Assembly: GCA_004005435.1 (NCBI GenBank)
Contig: RZWH01000002.1
Location: 434,001-498,000 of the forward strand
Direction: 5' to 3'
DNA from: Rhodobacteraceae bacterium CCMM004
GTDB lineage: Bacteria > Pseudomonadota > Alphaproteobacteria > Rhodobacterales > Rhodobacteraceae
DNA length: 64,000 nt
Under the pieces are notes generated by a model, which searched no databases, was not told where the DNA came from, and was given only the letters and a program-made list of their open reading frames with translations. Shown here piece by piece: positions 17,741 to 31,826 of this stretch. Made by a program: the position numbers and the translations under genes. How positions within the stretch are numbered: position 1 is the stretch's first letter; each line of letters starts with the position of its first letter.

Positions 17741-18358
17741 ATGACAGAGCGCAAGTTCCTCAGAGGCGTCTACGACCTCCACTCCGGCGGCGAGGTTCGC
17801 GACTATTATCAGGACTGGGCCGAGGGCTACGATGCCGAGGTCGCGGCCGAGGGCTATGCCACCCCCGGCCGCTGCGCCGCCGCGCTGGCCGCGCACACGG
17901 ACGATCCCGGCGCGCCGATCCTGGACTTTGCCTGCGGCACGGGTCTTTCGGGCGTGGCCCTGCGCGCCGCCGGGTTCACCGTGATCGACGGCATCGACAT
18001 TTCGGCGGCCATGCTGGCCAAGGCGGCGGACAAGGGCGTCTATCGCACGCTGACCGAGGTTCCCGCCGACGCCCCGCCCCCCATCCCGGCGGACCGCTAT
18101 GCCGCGATCGCCGCCATCGGCGCCATCGGTCCGGGCGCTGCGCCGGCGTCCGTGATCGCGCCCCTGGTCGCCGCCCTGCCCGCCGGCGGACGCTTCGTCC
18201 TGTCGCTGAACGACCACGCGCTGGAGCGGTCCGACGTCCCCGCCGCGCTGGCCTCCGAGGTCGCGGCCAGGCGGCTGTCCGAGCTCAGCGCCGAGCGCGG
18301 AGACCACCTGCCCGGCATCGACGTGCAGTCCACGGTCTACGTCTACGCCCGCACGTGA
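17741..18358 (+). CDS. Class I SAM-dependent methyltransferase
   Basis: The product is 205 residues, with motif I ILDFACGTGLSGVAL (about 67-81) and the acidic post-I residue in VIDGIDISAAML. The N-terminal YDLHSGGEVRDYYQDWAEGYD resembles the methyltransf_11/25-type proteins, some of which act on small molecules. The substrate is not apparent. It lies 33 bases after trmFO and 10 before gluQRS in the same direction, so it is likely operonic. The end of the protein (GIDVQSTVYVYART) is intact. Confidence 0.8.
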   Translation: MTERKFLRGVYDLHSGGEVRDYYQDWAEGYDAEVAAEGYATPGRCAAALAAHTDDPGAPILDFACGTGLSGVALRAAGFTVIDGIDISAAMLAKAADKGVYRTLTEVPADAPPPIPADRYAAIAAIGAIGPGAAPASVIAPLVAALPAGGRFVLSLNDHALERSDVPAALASEVAARRLSELSAERGDHLPGIDVQSTVYVYART

Positions 18359-18368
18359 GCGCCGCGCG

Positions 18369-19223
18369 GTGCACCTCGTCACCCGCTTCGCCCCCTCGCC
18401 AACCGGGCCGCTGCACCTGGGCCACGCCTTCTCCGCGCTGACCGCCTGGGAACTGGCCCGGGCGCAGGGCGGCACGTTCCTGCTCCGGATCGAGGACATC
18501 GACCGCGCCCGCAGCCGCCGGGAATGGGAGGCAGCGATCTACGACGATCTGGCCTGGCTGGGCCTCGACTGGCCCGGGCCGGTGCTGCGCCAGTCGGAGC
18601 GCATCCCCGCCTATCGCGCCGCGCTGGAGATACTCTGGCGCCGCGGCCTGCTCTATCCCTGCACCTGCAACCGGCGCGACATCCGCGCCGCCGCCAGCGC
18701 CCCGCAGGAGGGGGACGCGCCGCCGATGGGCCCCGACGGCCTGGTCTATCCCGGCACCTGCAAGGGGCGCCCGGCCACCGGCGCGATGCCGCACGACGTG
18801 GCGCTGCGGCTCCACATGGACCGCGCCATGGCCGAGACCGGGCCGTTGTCGTTCGAGGAACATACCGCCGCCGACCATTGCGGCCAGGTGGCCGTCGACC
18901 CCGCGGCGGCCGTCGCGGAGATCGGCGACGTCGTGCTGGCGCGGCGCGACATGGCCACATCCTATCACCTGTCCGTGGTGGTCGACGACGCGCACCAGGC
19001 GATCACCGACGTGGTGCGCGGGCGCGATCTCTTCGAGGCCACCGCGATCCACGTGGTGCTGCAAGCGCTGCTTGGCCTGCCCGTTCCGCGCTATCACCAC
19101 CACCGGCTGATCCGCGATGAGGCGGGCAAGCGGCTGGCCAAACGCGACGATGCCCGCGCCATCGCGCTCTATCGTGCCGAGGGGCTGCGCCCCGGGGACG
19201 TCCGCGCGATGGTCGGCCTCTAG
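18369..19223 (+). CDS. gluQRS: Glutamyl-Q tRNA(Asp) synthetase
   Basis: GluQRS attaches glutamate to queuosine at position 34 of tRNA-Asp. The product has 284 residues, matching the catalytic-domain-only size of the family with no anticodon-binding domain. The motif [20 protein letters not shown] (class I HIGH region), zinc-binding cysteines in [10 protein letters not shown] and YPGTCKGR, and a KMSKS-like KRLAKRD are present. It starts at a GTG at 18369. The end overlaps the convergent hisI end by four bases. Confidence 0.93.
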   Translation: MHLVTRFAPSPTGPLHLGHAFSALTAWELARAQGGTFLLRIEDIDRARSRREWEAAIYDDLAWLGLDWPGPVLRQSERIPAYRAALEILWRRGLLYPCTCNRRDIRAAASAPQEGDAPPMGPDGLVYPGTCKGRPATGAMPHDVALRLHMDRAMAETGPLSFEEHTAADHCGQVAVDPAAAVAEIGDVVLARRDMATSYHLSVVVDDAHQAITDVVRGRDLFEATAIHVVLQALLGLPVPRYHHHRLIRDEAGKRLAKRDDARAIALYRAEGLRPGDVRAMVGL

Positions 19224-19579
19224 GTCATCGGCTGCGCCAGTTCGACCTCAACCCCCTCCCGCACCGCAGTATAGAAACAGCTGCGCCGCCCGGTGTGGCA
19301 GGCCGGGCCCTCCTGCCGGACCCGCACCAACAGACAGTCGCGGTCGCAGTCCAGGCGCAGGTCGACCAGGTGCTGGTGGTGGCCCGACGTCTCGCCCTTG
19401 ACCCAGAACGCCTGCCGCGAGCGGGACCAATAGGTCACGCGCCCCGTCGCCAGGGTCCGCGCCACCGCCTCGGCGTTCATCCAGGCGAGCATCAGCACCT
19501 CGCCGGTCGCGTCGTCCTGGGCAATGCAGGGGATCAGCCCGGCGGCATCGTAGCGCAGGCTGGCGGGGTCGAAGGCCAT
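19220..19579 (-). CDS. hisI: Phosphoribosyl-AMP cyclohydrolase
   Basis: HisI opens the purine ring of PR-AMP in histidine synthesis. The product has 119 residues and is monofunctional, lacking the HisE domain. It has [37 protein letters not shown], and the zinc ligands in [10 protein letters not shown] and [12 protein letters not shown]. The start [15 protein letters not shown] (ATG at 19579) is preferred over an upstream frame that adds 30 atypical residues. No other his gene is adjacent, apart from the HisC-like gene at 56.7 kb. Confidence 0.95.
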   Translation of the reverse strand: MAFDPASLRYDAAGLIPCIAQDDATGEVLMLAWMNAEAVARTLATGRVTYWSRSRQAFWVKGETSGHHQHLVDLRLDCDRDCLLVRVRQEGPACHTGRRSCFYTAVREGVEVELAQPMT

Positions 19580-19646
19580 GGCGGGGGTCCCTTTTCTCAG
19601 GCGCCGGTCTGCCCTATCTATGGGCTGACGCGGGGGAGGGAAAGCC

Positions 19647-20096
19647 ATGGCCGACAGCGACCTGATCAAGCTCTATTCCGGCCGCATCCTGGAGCTGGCG
19701 GCCAATATTCCGCGCACCCACCGGCTCCCCTCGCCCGACGCCAGCGTACGCAAGCGTTCGCCTCTTTGCGGGTCCACGGTCACGGTGGACATCAACATGA
19801 GCGGCGAAAAGGTCACGGCCTATGGCCAAGAGGTCAAGGCCTGCGCGCTGGGTCAGGCCGCGGCGTCGGTGGTCGGCGACGTCATCGTCGGCTCCACCCG
19901 CGATCAGATCGTGACCGCCCGGGATCAGCTCAAGAAAATGCTGAAAGAGGGCGGCCCGGTGCCCAAGGCTCCCTTCCAAAACCTCGAAGTTTTGAAACCC
20001 GCTGCGGAGTTCAAGAATCGCCACGCCTCGATCCTCCTCACCCTGGAGGCTGCGGTCGAGGCGATGGAACAAGCTTCGAAAGCCGCTTCCGCCTAA
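19647..20096 (+). CDS. Iron-sulfur cluster scaffold-like protein (IscU/SufU family, atypical)
   Basis: The 149-residue IscU/NifU-N-fold protein is annotated in relatives as an Fe-S scaffold. Two of the three ligand cysteines can be placed: Cys41 ([10 protein letters not shown]) and Cys66 ([10 protein letters not shown]). The third position, where IscU has HC (KIHCSILAED), is here His126-Ala127 ([10 protein letters not shown]), and the Asp after the first Cys-Gly is Ser. A classical scaffold role is therefore doubtful. I believe other Rhodobacteraceae carry a similar variant. AGGGAAAGCC precedes the ATG. Confidence 0.8.
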   Translation: MADSDLIKLYSGRILELAANIPRTHRLPSPDASVRKRSPLCGSTVTVDINMSGEKVTAYGQEVKACALGQAAASVVGDVIVGSTRDQIVTARDQLKKMLKEGGPVPKAPFQNLEVLKPAAEFKNRHASILLTLEAAVEAMEQASKAASA

Positions 20097-20107
20097 CGCC
20101 CTCTCGC

Positions 20108-20147
20108 AAAAAAAAACCGCCGCGCACCCAGGGATGGATGGCGGCGG
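20108..20147 (-). terminator. Intrinsic terminator of the 39-residue ORF
   Basis: On the minus strand CCGCCGC (20147-20141) pairs with GCGGCGG (20123-20117) around a 17-base loop, followed by nine T (complement of A 20108-20116). It serves transcripts coming from the small minus-strand ORF at 20286-20405 and is good evidence that this ORF is transcribed. Confidence 0.7.
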
Positions 20148-20285
20148 AAAGTGGCGTGTCTGACGGTCGCCCCGACGGGGCCGGGACCAGGCAAGTCCGG
20201 GCGGTTTGGGGACAGAGGCGCACCGTATTGGGGTAGGGATGCGCGCGTCGAGGCGGGTCAGACCGCAGGCAGAAAAGGCAACGCC

Positions 20286-20405
20286 TCAGACGAAGCCGGG
20301 CAGATAGAGACCCGCGATCAACAGCGCCGCCAGGGCGGTCGCCCCGGCAAAGTCCTGGGCCAGCGTTTCCGTCCGCCCCAGCGCCGTTTTGATCTGATCC
20401 AGCAT
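20286..20405 (-). CDS. Small membrane protein, 39 residues
   Basis: The product begins MLDQIKTALGRTETLAQDF, an amphipathic start, followed by one hydrophobic helix (about 20-36, ATALAALLIAGLYLPGF). The function is unknown. A strong Shine-Dalgarno sequence (GGAGGG, about 5-10 bases upstream) precedes the ATG, and an intrinsic terminator lies 139 bases downstream, so the locus looks like a genuine single-gene transcript. A longer in-frame start (MFANVPQ at 20498) lacks such a site. Confidence 0.65.
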   Translation of the reverse strand: MLDQIKTALGRTETLAQDFAGATALAALLIAGLYLPGFV

Positions 20406-20513
20406 CTCCGACCCTCCGGTGATCGTCTTCGGTGTTGCACCTTTGTTCCCATATTGGAGACGGAGTGTAAAGAACTTTTGCGGAACATTCGCGAACATTT
20501 CAGGTGTCCGCCG

Positions 20514-26210
<5,697 letters not shown>

Positions 26211-26259
26211 GACACTCTCCCCAGCCAGATGTGCTTCTCCCGCACCTTGGCGCCGAAAC

Positions 26260-26275
26260 GTTAACCTATGGTTAC
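26260..26275 (-). promoter_or_regulatory. CtrA-type binding box upstream of ctrA
   Basis: The minus strand reads GTAACCATAGGTTAAC, that is GTAA, seven bases, TTAA(C). The CtrA consensus is TTAA-N7-TTAA, so one half-site is perfect and one has a single change. It lies between sciP and ctrA, in the position expected for autoregulation of ctrA. Confidence 0.6.
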
Positions 26276-26302
26276 TCGTTTGTTCACCATGCCCCGTTCC
26301 CC

Positions 26303-26593
26303 CTAAAGTTGTCGATATTTTTGCAGTTGCGTGGTCTTCAATCCCGCCTCGCCGTGTTGCGCGACCGCTTGGGCCCAGCCCTGGAACTCCTCGTCGCTCA
26401 GCCCGTAGCGGTTGAGCGCGCTCTCGCGCGAGATCAGGCCGGAGGCCACCGCGCGCACCACCGCCGCCTTGCGGCTCGCCACCCAGCGCTGGGTGTCGGG
26501 TGGCGGAAGATCGGCCTGGCTCAGCACCTTGCCGTTCGGCAAGGTGACGGTGCGCGGTCCCTCGACTTTCTTCAAATACATCGCTTTGCCCAT
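26303..26593 (-). CDS. sciP: CtrA inhibitor SciP (DUF1153 family)
   Basis: In Caulobacter SciP binds CtrA and blocks its activation of target promoters. The product has 96 residues, with the conserved core [19 protein letters not shown] (about 28-46), [19 protein letters not shown] and [20 protein letters not shown], the DUF1153 helix-turn-helix-like fold. The start may be the ATG at 26593 (MGKAMYLKK) or the internal ATG at 26581 (MYLKK). It sits directly upstream of ctrA on the same strand, which I recall as also true in Rhodobacter capsulatus. Confidence 0.88.
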   Translation of the reverse strand: MGKAMYLKKVEGPRTVTLPNGKVLSQADLPPPDTQRWVASRKAAVVRAVASGLISRESALNRYGLSDEEFQGWAQAVAQHGEAGLKTTQLQKYRQL

Positions 26594-26722
26594 CGTTGCT
26601 GCCCCCGCGGGATCGGGGTCTAGCCGCCCAGCGCTTAAGGACGGGTGAAACCGCACCTTGCGAGTGCGGGCAATTTTCCTATATTCCCGCCGATCCCTCC
26701 CCCGCACAGACCGGTGACCGCG

Positions 26723-27865
26723 ATGCCCCTCGACGCCCCCACGCCGCTGAACTCGCTGGGCCTGCCCAAGGCGCCGGCCGACACGCGCGTGGTCGTCGCC
26801 ATGTCCGGCGGCGTCGACAGCTCGGTGGTGGCCGCAATGCTGGCCGAAGAGGGCTACGACGTGGTCGGCGTGACCCTGCAGCTCTACGATCACGGCGCCG
26901 CGCTGGCCAAGAAAGGCGCCTGCTGCGCCGGGCGCGACATCCACGACGCCCGGCGGGTGGCCGAGGCGATGGGCTTTCCCCATTACGTGCTCGACTACGA
27001 GAACATGTTCCGCGAGGCGGTGATCGACGAGTTCGCCGACAGCTATCTCGCGGGCGCGACGCCCGTGCCCTGCATCCGCTGCAACGAGCGGGTGAAGTTC
27101 CGCGACCTTCTCGAAACCGCCCGCGACCTCGACGCCGACTGCATGGCCACAGGGCACTATATCCGCCGGCTGGACGGCACCCATGGGCCGGAGCTGCACA
27201 GCGCGGCCGACGCCGCGCGCGACCAGAGCTATTTTCTGTTCTCGACCACGGCCGAGCAGTTGGCCTTCCTGCGCTTTCCCTTGGGCGGCTTGGCCTCCAA
27301 GGCCGAGACCCGGGCGCTGGCCCAGCGCTATGGCCTGCCCGTCGCCGACAAGCCCGACAGCCAGGACATCTGCTTCGTCCCCAATGGCGATTACGCGGCG
27401 GTGATCGAAAAGCTGCGGCCGGGCGCCGCCGACCCGGGGGACATCGTCGACACCGACGGCCGGGTGCTGGGCCGCCATGCCGGAGTGATCCACTACACCA
27501 TCGGTCAACGGCGGGGCCTGGGCCTCGGAGGGCTGGCCGAGCCGCTCTATGTCGCGCGCCTGGACGTGGAGGGGCGGCGCGTGGTCGTCGGCCCCAAGGC
27601 GATGCTGGCCACCCGGCGCGTCCCGGTGCGCGAGATCAACTGGCTGGGCGACGCGCCGCTCTCCTCGCGCTCGGAATGGGAGGTGGAGGTCAAGGTCCGG
27701 TCGACCCGCCCCCCCCGCCCCGCGGTGGTTCGTCCCCTGTCCGAGACCGAGGCCGAGGTGGAGTTGGCCGTGGCCGAGGAGGGCGTGTCGCCGGGCCAGG
27801 CCTGCGTGTTCTATGCGCCCGAGGGCAGCCGGGTCCTGGGCGGCGGGTGGATCCACCGCGGCTGA
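26723..27865 (+). CDS. mnmA: tRNA-specific 2-thiouridylase
   Basis: MnmA adds sulfur at C2 of U34 in tRNA-Lys, -Glu and -Gln. From the ATG at 26723 the product has 380 residues. The PP-loop [13 protein letters not shown] (28-40), the nucleophile Cys117 ([13 protein letters not shown]), the persulfide Cys217 ([13 protein letters not shown]) and [14 protein letters not shown] are all present. The longer upstream frame lacks conservation and runs through the sciP/mnmA divergent promoter region. It is convergent with lpxB, with a perfect hairpin over both stop codons. Confidence 0.96.
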   Translation: MPLDAPTPLNSLGLPKAPADTRVVVAMSGGVDSSVVAAMLAEEGYDVVGVTLQLYDHGAALAKKGACCAGRDIHDARRVAEAMGFPHYVLDYENMFREAVIDEFADSYLAGATPVPCIRCNERVKFRDLLETARDLDADCMATGHYIRRLDGTHGPELHSAADAARDQSYFLFSTTAEQLAFLRFPLGGLASKAETRALAQRYGLPVADKPDSQDICFVPNGDYAAVIEKLRPGAADPGDIVDTDGRVLGRHAGVIHYTIGQRRGLGLGGLAEPLYVARLDVEGRRVVVGPKAMLATRRVPVREINWLGDAPLSSRSEWEVEVKVRSTRPPRPAVVRPLSETEAEVELAVAEEGVSPGQACVFYAPEGSRVLGGGWIHRG

Positions 27866-27880
27866 GCCAGGCTCAGCCGC
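27858..27880. terminator. Bidirectional hairpin between mnmA and lpxB
   Basis: GCGGCTGAGC, a 3-base loop CAG, and GCTCAGCCGC form a perfect 10-bp stem that spans the stop codons of both convergent genes. There is no T tract on either side, so termination by this hairpin alone is plausible but not certain. Confidence 0.5.
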
Positions 27881-29045
27881 CCCGCGTCGCGCCCAGGCCG
27901 TCCAGAACCGCTCGGGCCGCGCGCAGACCGGGGGGCGGCCCGCCGCGTCCCAGGGCGATCATCGTGCGGTCCAGCGCTTCGGACTGGAGTTGCGGCGCGG
28001 CCAGGGTGGTCAGCACGGCCTCGGCCAGCGCGTCGGGGGTGCAGGCGGGCCCCAGGAACTCGGGCACCGCCCGCGTGTCCGACACCAGGTTCACCAGGTT
28101 GGCGGTGTCGATCAGCGTCATCCGCGCCAGGATCTGATAGGTCAGCCAGCTCGGCCGGTATGCGGTGACCATGGGCGTGCCGGCGGCGGCCAGCTCCAGA
28201 GCCACGGTGCCGGACGCCGCCAGGGCGACGTCTGCGGCGGCAAAGGCCGCGCGCTTCTCGGCCGCGGCGGTTTCCGGGTCCTGCCCGCGCGGGTCCAGGA
28301 TCACCGGACGTCCGGGCCAGTCGCGGGCCGCGTCGCAGACCCGGTCGGCCACCGGCGCCGCCGCCGCCGCCACCACCCGGAGATCGGGGCGGGCGCGGCA
28401 CACCCGCTCCAGCGCGGGACCGAAGACAGGGGCGAGGCGACCGACCTCGGCTCCCCGGCTCCCCGGCAGGACCAACAGGACCGGCGCCTCGCCCAGCCCC
28501 GCCTCGGCGCGGAACGCCGCGATCTCGCCACGGTCGGCCCGCGGGGCCGCCGCCACGGGATGGCCGACGAAGTCGCAGCGCATCCCCGCGGCCTCCATAT
28601 ACCCCGGCTCGAACGGCAAGAGCGCCAGCACCTGGTCGATCACCTCGGCCATCTTGGCCGCCCGGCCCGGCCGCCAGGCCCAGACCGATGGCGCGACGTA
28701 GTGCACCGTGCGCACCCGCGGCGCCGCCGCCCGGACCCGACGCGCCACCCGCAGGCAAAAATCCGGCGCATCGATGGTGATCAGCGCGTCGGGCTCGGCG
28801 GCGACGACGGCGTGGGCGGTGTCGATCATCCGGCGGCGCAGATGCGGATAGCGGGGCAGCACCTCGGTCAGGCCCATGACGCTGAGCTCGTCCATGGGAA
28901 AGCGGCTCACCAGGCCCTGGTCCGCCATCTCCGGGCCGCCGACACCGTCGAAGGCGACGTCGGGGCAGAGCGACCGCAGCCCCGCCATCAGCGCCCCGCC
29001 CAACAGGTCGCCCGAGGGCTCTCCGGCGATCAGGAACAACCTCAT
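27873..29045 (-). CDS. lpxB: Lipid-A-disaccharide synthase
   Basis: LpxB is a GT19 glycosyltransferase that joins UDP-diacylglucosamine to lipid X at the inner membrane. The product has 390 residues. MRLFLIAGEPSGDLLGG is the family start, with HYVAPSVWAWRPGRA (about 122-136), LPFEPGYMEAAGM, FVGHPV, and LLVLPGSRGAEVGRL. The C-terminal SGTVALELAAAGTPMVTAYR is also typical. The start overlaps the lpxI stop (ATGA). It is the last gene of the bamA-to-lpxB operon. Confidence 0.97.
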   Translation of the reverse strand: MRLFLIAGEPSGDLLGGALMAGLRSLCPDVAFDGVGGPEMADQGLVSRFPMDELSVMGLTEVLPRYPHLRRRMIDTAHAVVAAEPDALITIDAPDFCLRVARRVRAAAPRVRTVHYVAPSVWAWRPGRAAKMAEVIDQVLALLPFEPGYMEAAGMRCDFVGHPVAAAPRADRGEIAAFRAEAGLGEAPVLLVLPGSRGAEVGRLAPVFGPALERVCRARPDLRVVAAAAAPVADRVCDAARDWPGRPVILDPRGQDPETAAAEKRAAFAAADVALAASGTVALELAAAGTPMVTAYRPSWLTYQILARMTLIDTANLVNLVSDTRAVPEFLGPACTPDALAEAVLTTLAAPQLQSEALDRTMIALGRGGPPPGLRAARAVLDGLGATRGG

Positions 29046-29851
29046 CCGCCGCGCCTCCGCACCCACAGGGTCAGGCCCGCGTCCCGCGCCGCCGCCACCG
29101 TCTCGTCCCGGTCGAGAACCATGACGCCACCGGCCTCGATTACGATGGCGGCGAGATCGGCACGGCGGCAGGCCGCAACGGTGGACGGGCCGATCGCGGG
29201 CAGGTCGACGCGCCGATCCTGGCCGGCCTTGGGCGCCTTCATCAACAGGCCGCCCGGCGGGCCGCGCCGATCCGCGGCCAGGCTCCCCAGCATCCAATCG
29301 GTGCCGGGCAACGCCTCGATGGCCAGCACGCGGCCCCGCGACACCACGCAGCCCTGGCCGACGTCCACCGGCGCCAGCGCGTCCAGCACCGACTCGGCCC
29401 GCGCCGCATCGCTGCGCAGACCCCGCCCGACCCGCCCGGTCAACACGCCCGCAGGCGGCAACAGGTCGGGCGCGATCACGTGCGCCCCGACGACGGCGAT
29501 GCCGCGTTCCTCCAACAGCGCCACCGCCACCCGCAACAGCCCATCGTCCCCCTTGGACAGCGCCGCCCCCACCCGCGCCACCAGCGGCGCCGACGCCACG
29601 TTGATCGCCGTCAGCGCCAGCTCGGGGCGCTGGGCGGCCCCGGCAAAGCACGCCTCGCGCACCCCCAGTTCGCCCAGCCGGTCGAAGAGCCGCGACAGAC
29701 GTTCGACCCGGAACGCGACGTGGGGAACGTCGCCCAGGCCCTCGGGCCGGTGCCCCTCCAGATGCACCACGGCGAACGGCCGCCCGGTCGCTGCGAGCCG
29801 CTGGGCCAGCAGATGGGGCAGGCGTCCGGTCCCGGCAAAGAGCCCCAGCAC
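29042..29851 (-). CDS. lpxI: UDP-2,3-diacylglucosamine diphosphatase LpxI
   Basis: LpxI hydrolyses UDP-diacylglucosamine to lipid X and replaces LpxH in alphaproteobacteria. The product has 269 residues from a GTG at 29851. It opens LGLFAGTGRLPHLLAQRLA and contains GLLRVAVALLEERGIAVVGAHVIAPDLL. The C-terminal half (former DUF1009) includes DVGQGCVVSRGRVLAIEALPGTD and MKAPKAGQDRRVDLPAIG. It is sandwiched between lpxA (4 bases away) and lpxB (4-base overlap), which fixes the pathway step. Confidence 0.94.
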   Translation of the reverse strand: MLGLFAGTGRLPHLLAQRLAATGRPFAVVHLEGHRPEGLGDVPHVAFRVERLSRLFDRLGELGVREACFAGAAQRPELALTAINVASAPLVARVGAALSKGDDGLLRVAVALLEERGIAVVGAHVIAPDLLPPAGVLTGRVGRGLRSDAARAESVLDALAPVDVGQGCVVSRGRVLAIEALPGTDWMLGSLAADRRGPPGGLLMKAPKAGQDRRVDLPAIGPSTVAACRRADLAAIVIEAGGVMVLDRDETVAAARDAGLTLWVRRRGG

Positions 29852-29855
29852 CGCG

Positions 29856-30653
29856 TCAGTCCGGGGTCAGGTAGCCGCGGTCGCTCTCGGCGGTGACGAA
29901 GGCGACGATCTCGCGCACGTAATCGCTGTCGGTCTCTTCGCCCAGGCGGCGCGCGCGGTCCTGGAACGCGCCCTCGCCCTGGCGCAGCATCTGAAACGCG
30001 GCGCGCAGCGCGGTGATGTCGGCGCGGCTCACCCCCTTGCGCTTGAGCCCCACCAGGTTCAGCCCGTCGATCACCCCGCGCGGCCCCTGGACCAGGGCGT
30101 GGGGCATCACGTCCGCCGTCACCATGGTCACCGCCCCGATGATCGCCCCGCGGCCGATGCGCACGAACTGGTGCACCCCGGACAGACCGCCGATGATCGC
30201 GTCGTCTCCGACGATGCAGTGCCCCGCCAGAGCCGAGTTGTTCACCATGATCACCCGGTCGCCGACGCAGGCGTCGTGCGCCACATGGGCGCCCGCCATG
30301 AACAGGCAGTCGTCGCCGACCCGCGTGACGCCGCCGCCCCCGGCGGTGCCGGTGTTCATCGTCACGCCCTCGCGGATGCGGCAGCGGGCGCCGACGATGA
30401 GCTCGGTCTTTTCCCCCAGGAACTTCAGGTCCTGGGGGATTTCGCCGATGCTGGCGAAGGGAAAGATCACGGTGCCCGGGCCAATGGAGGTGCGCCCGGC
30501 GAGCACCGCGTGGCTCTTGACCTCCACCCCCTCGGCCAAGCTGACCTCGGACCCGACGACGCAGAACGGGCCGACCCGCGCGCCCGCGGCGATGCGGGCC
30601 CCGTCGGCGACGACGGCGCTGGGGTGGATCTCGGCGCCCGGGTCGACGCTCAT
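29856..30653 (-). CDS. lpxA: UDP-N-acetylglucosamine O-acyltransferase
   Basis: LpxA catalyses the first step of lipid A synthesis, moving a 3-hydroxyacyl group from ACP to UDP-GlcNAc. The product has 265 residues. An N-terminal left-handed beta-helix is built of hexapeptide repeats ([20 protein letters not shown] and onward), with the catalytic His in [19 protein letters not shown] and [14 protein letters not shown] helical C-terminal domain follows. The ATG at 30653 overlaps the fabZ stop. The acyl-ACP substrate is shared with fabZ. Confidence 0.97.
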   Translation of the reverse strand: MSVDPGAEIHPSAVVADGARIAAGARVGPFCVVGSEVSLAEGVEVKSHAVLAGRTSIGPGTVIFPFASIGEIPQDLKFLGEKTELIVGARCRIREGVTMNTGTAGGGGVTRVGDDCLFMAGAHVAHDACVGDRVIMVNNSALAGHCIVGDDAIIGGLSGVHQFVRIGRGAIIGAVTMVTADVMPHALVQGPRGVIDGLNLVGLKRKGVSRADITALRAAFQMLRQGEGAFQDRARRLGEETDSDYVREIVAFVTAESDRGYLTPD

Positions 30654-31105
30654 CCCCGGGGCATGTCGATCATCGCCGCGAACTCGGCCTCGCAGGCGAG
30701 TTCGCCGTTGACCTCGGCGCGGCCGGCGAATTTCCACACCTTGCCGCCGCCGCGCTTGGTCGAGACATGCAGCTCCAGCACGTCGCCCGGCACCACCTTG
30801 CGCCGGAACTTGGCCCCGTCGACGCTCATGAAGTACACGAGCGCGCCCTTGTCCGCGAGGTCCAGAGCCACGCCCACCATCACCGCCGCGGTCTGGGCCA
30901 TCGCCTCGATGATGGTCACCCCGGGCATGATCGGGGTGCCGGGGAAATGGCCCTGGAAATGCGGCTCGTTCATGGTGACGTTCTTGATCCCCACGGCGCT
31001 GTCGCTGCCGCGAATGTCGCGGACCCGGTCGATCAGGAGAAAGGGATAGCGGTGGGGGATCAGCCGCTGGATGAGCTGGATGTCGGCACTCTGCGTCTCG
31101 GTCAT
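30650..31105 (-). CDS. fabZ: 3-hydroxyacyl-[acyl-carrier-protein] dehydratase
   Basis: FabZ dehydrates 3-hydroxyacyl-ACP and competes with LpxA for its substrate. The product has 151 residues in a hotdog fold. The catalytic His lies in [16 protein letters not shown] and the catalytic Glu in [27 protein letters not shown] is the family N-terminus. The ATG at 31105 ([13 protein letters not shown]) is preferred over a start 13 codons upstream. It overlaps lpxA by four bases. Confidence 0.97.
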   Translation of the reverse strand: MTETQSADIQLIQRLIPHRYPFLLIDRVRDIRGSDSAVGIKNVTMNEPHFQGHFPGTPIMPGVTIIEAMAQTAAVMVGVALDLADKGALVYFMSVDGAKFRRKVVPGDVLELHVSTKRGGGKVWKFAGRAEVNGELACEAEFAAMIDMPRG

Positions 31106-31170
31106 CGGCTCCGTCCGCGGTTGGGTCGCCGCCCTGCCTAGCAATCCGCCCGGCGGGTGGCAAGGCAGCC

Positions 31171-31824
31171 TCAGTCGGCGGGCGCGGGCGCCTCGGGCTG
31201 GGGCGTCGCGGGTGCCTCAGGCGGGGGCGCGTCGGGCGTCTCAGGCTGGGGCGCATCGGGCGTTTCCGGCGCGGGGGCGGGTCCGGCGGGCCGCGGGCCG
31301 GCCCCGTCGCCGATGGCGGCGTCGATGGCGGCGATGGCCTCGTCGGTGATGTCGATCTGGTCCAGCGACAGCAGCAACAGCCGCCGGTCGAGCAGCGCGA
31401 CCGCTCCGCGCTGGCGCATCACCTCGCCCAGGATGCTGCCCACCCGGCCGTAGAACTGCTGCTGCGCGGTGTCGCGGAATCGGGCCAGGGCCTGGCTCTT
31501 GGCATCCTGCTCGGCGCGGAGCGCGCGCACCTTCTCGTCGAAGGCGGCGGCCTTGGCGCGGAACTCGGCCACCTCCATCTCGGGGCGCTCGTCGGTCAGC
31601 GCCTGCTCCTCGGCCGACAGCTCGGTCTCGATGCGGCGGTTCTCGGCGGCCAACTCGGTCGACCGCACCTCGATCTCGGCGGCGATGCGGCGGCCGAAGG
31701 CGCTCTCGAAGAACAGCCGCTCCTCGTCGATGACGGCGATGCCGGGGCCTTGCTGCGCGGCCGCGGGCGGCGCCGCGGCCCAGAGCGCCGCGGCCAGGGC
31801 CAGCGCCAGGCGCCCGGCCCGCAT
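31171..31824 (-). CDS. Periplasmic chaperone OmpH/Skp family
   Basis: Skp-like chaperones carry unfolded outer-membrane proteins through the periplasm to BamA. The product has 217 residues: a signal peptide ([20 protein letters not shown]), a core with [22 protein letters not shown], and long charged helices (about 50-125) that form the coiled-coil tentacles. The C-terminal 45 residues are an unusual Pro/Ala/Glu repeat ([19 protein letters not shown]). It starts 2 bases after the bamA stop, the normal bamA-skp order. Confidence 0.88.
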   Translation of the reverse strand: MRAGRLALALAAALWAAAPPAAAQQGPGIAVIDEERLFFESAFGRRIAAEIEVRSTELAAENRRIETELSAEEQALTDERPEMEVAEFRAKAAAFDEKVRALRAEQDAKSQALARFRDTAQQQFYGRVGSILGEVMRQRGAVALLDRRLLLLSLDQIDITDEAIAAIDAAIGDGAGPRPAGPAPAPETPDAPQPETPDAPPPEAPATPQPEAPAPAD

Positions 31825-31826
31825 CC

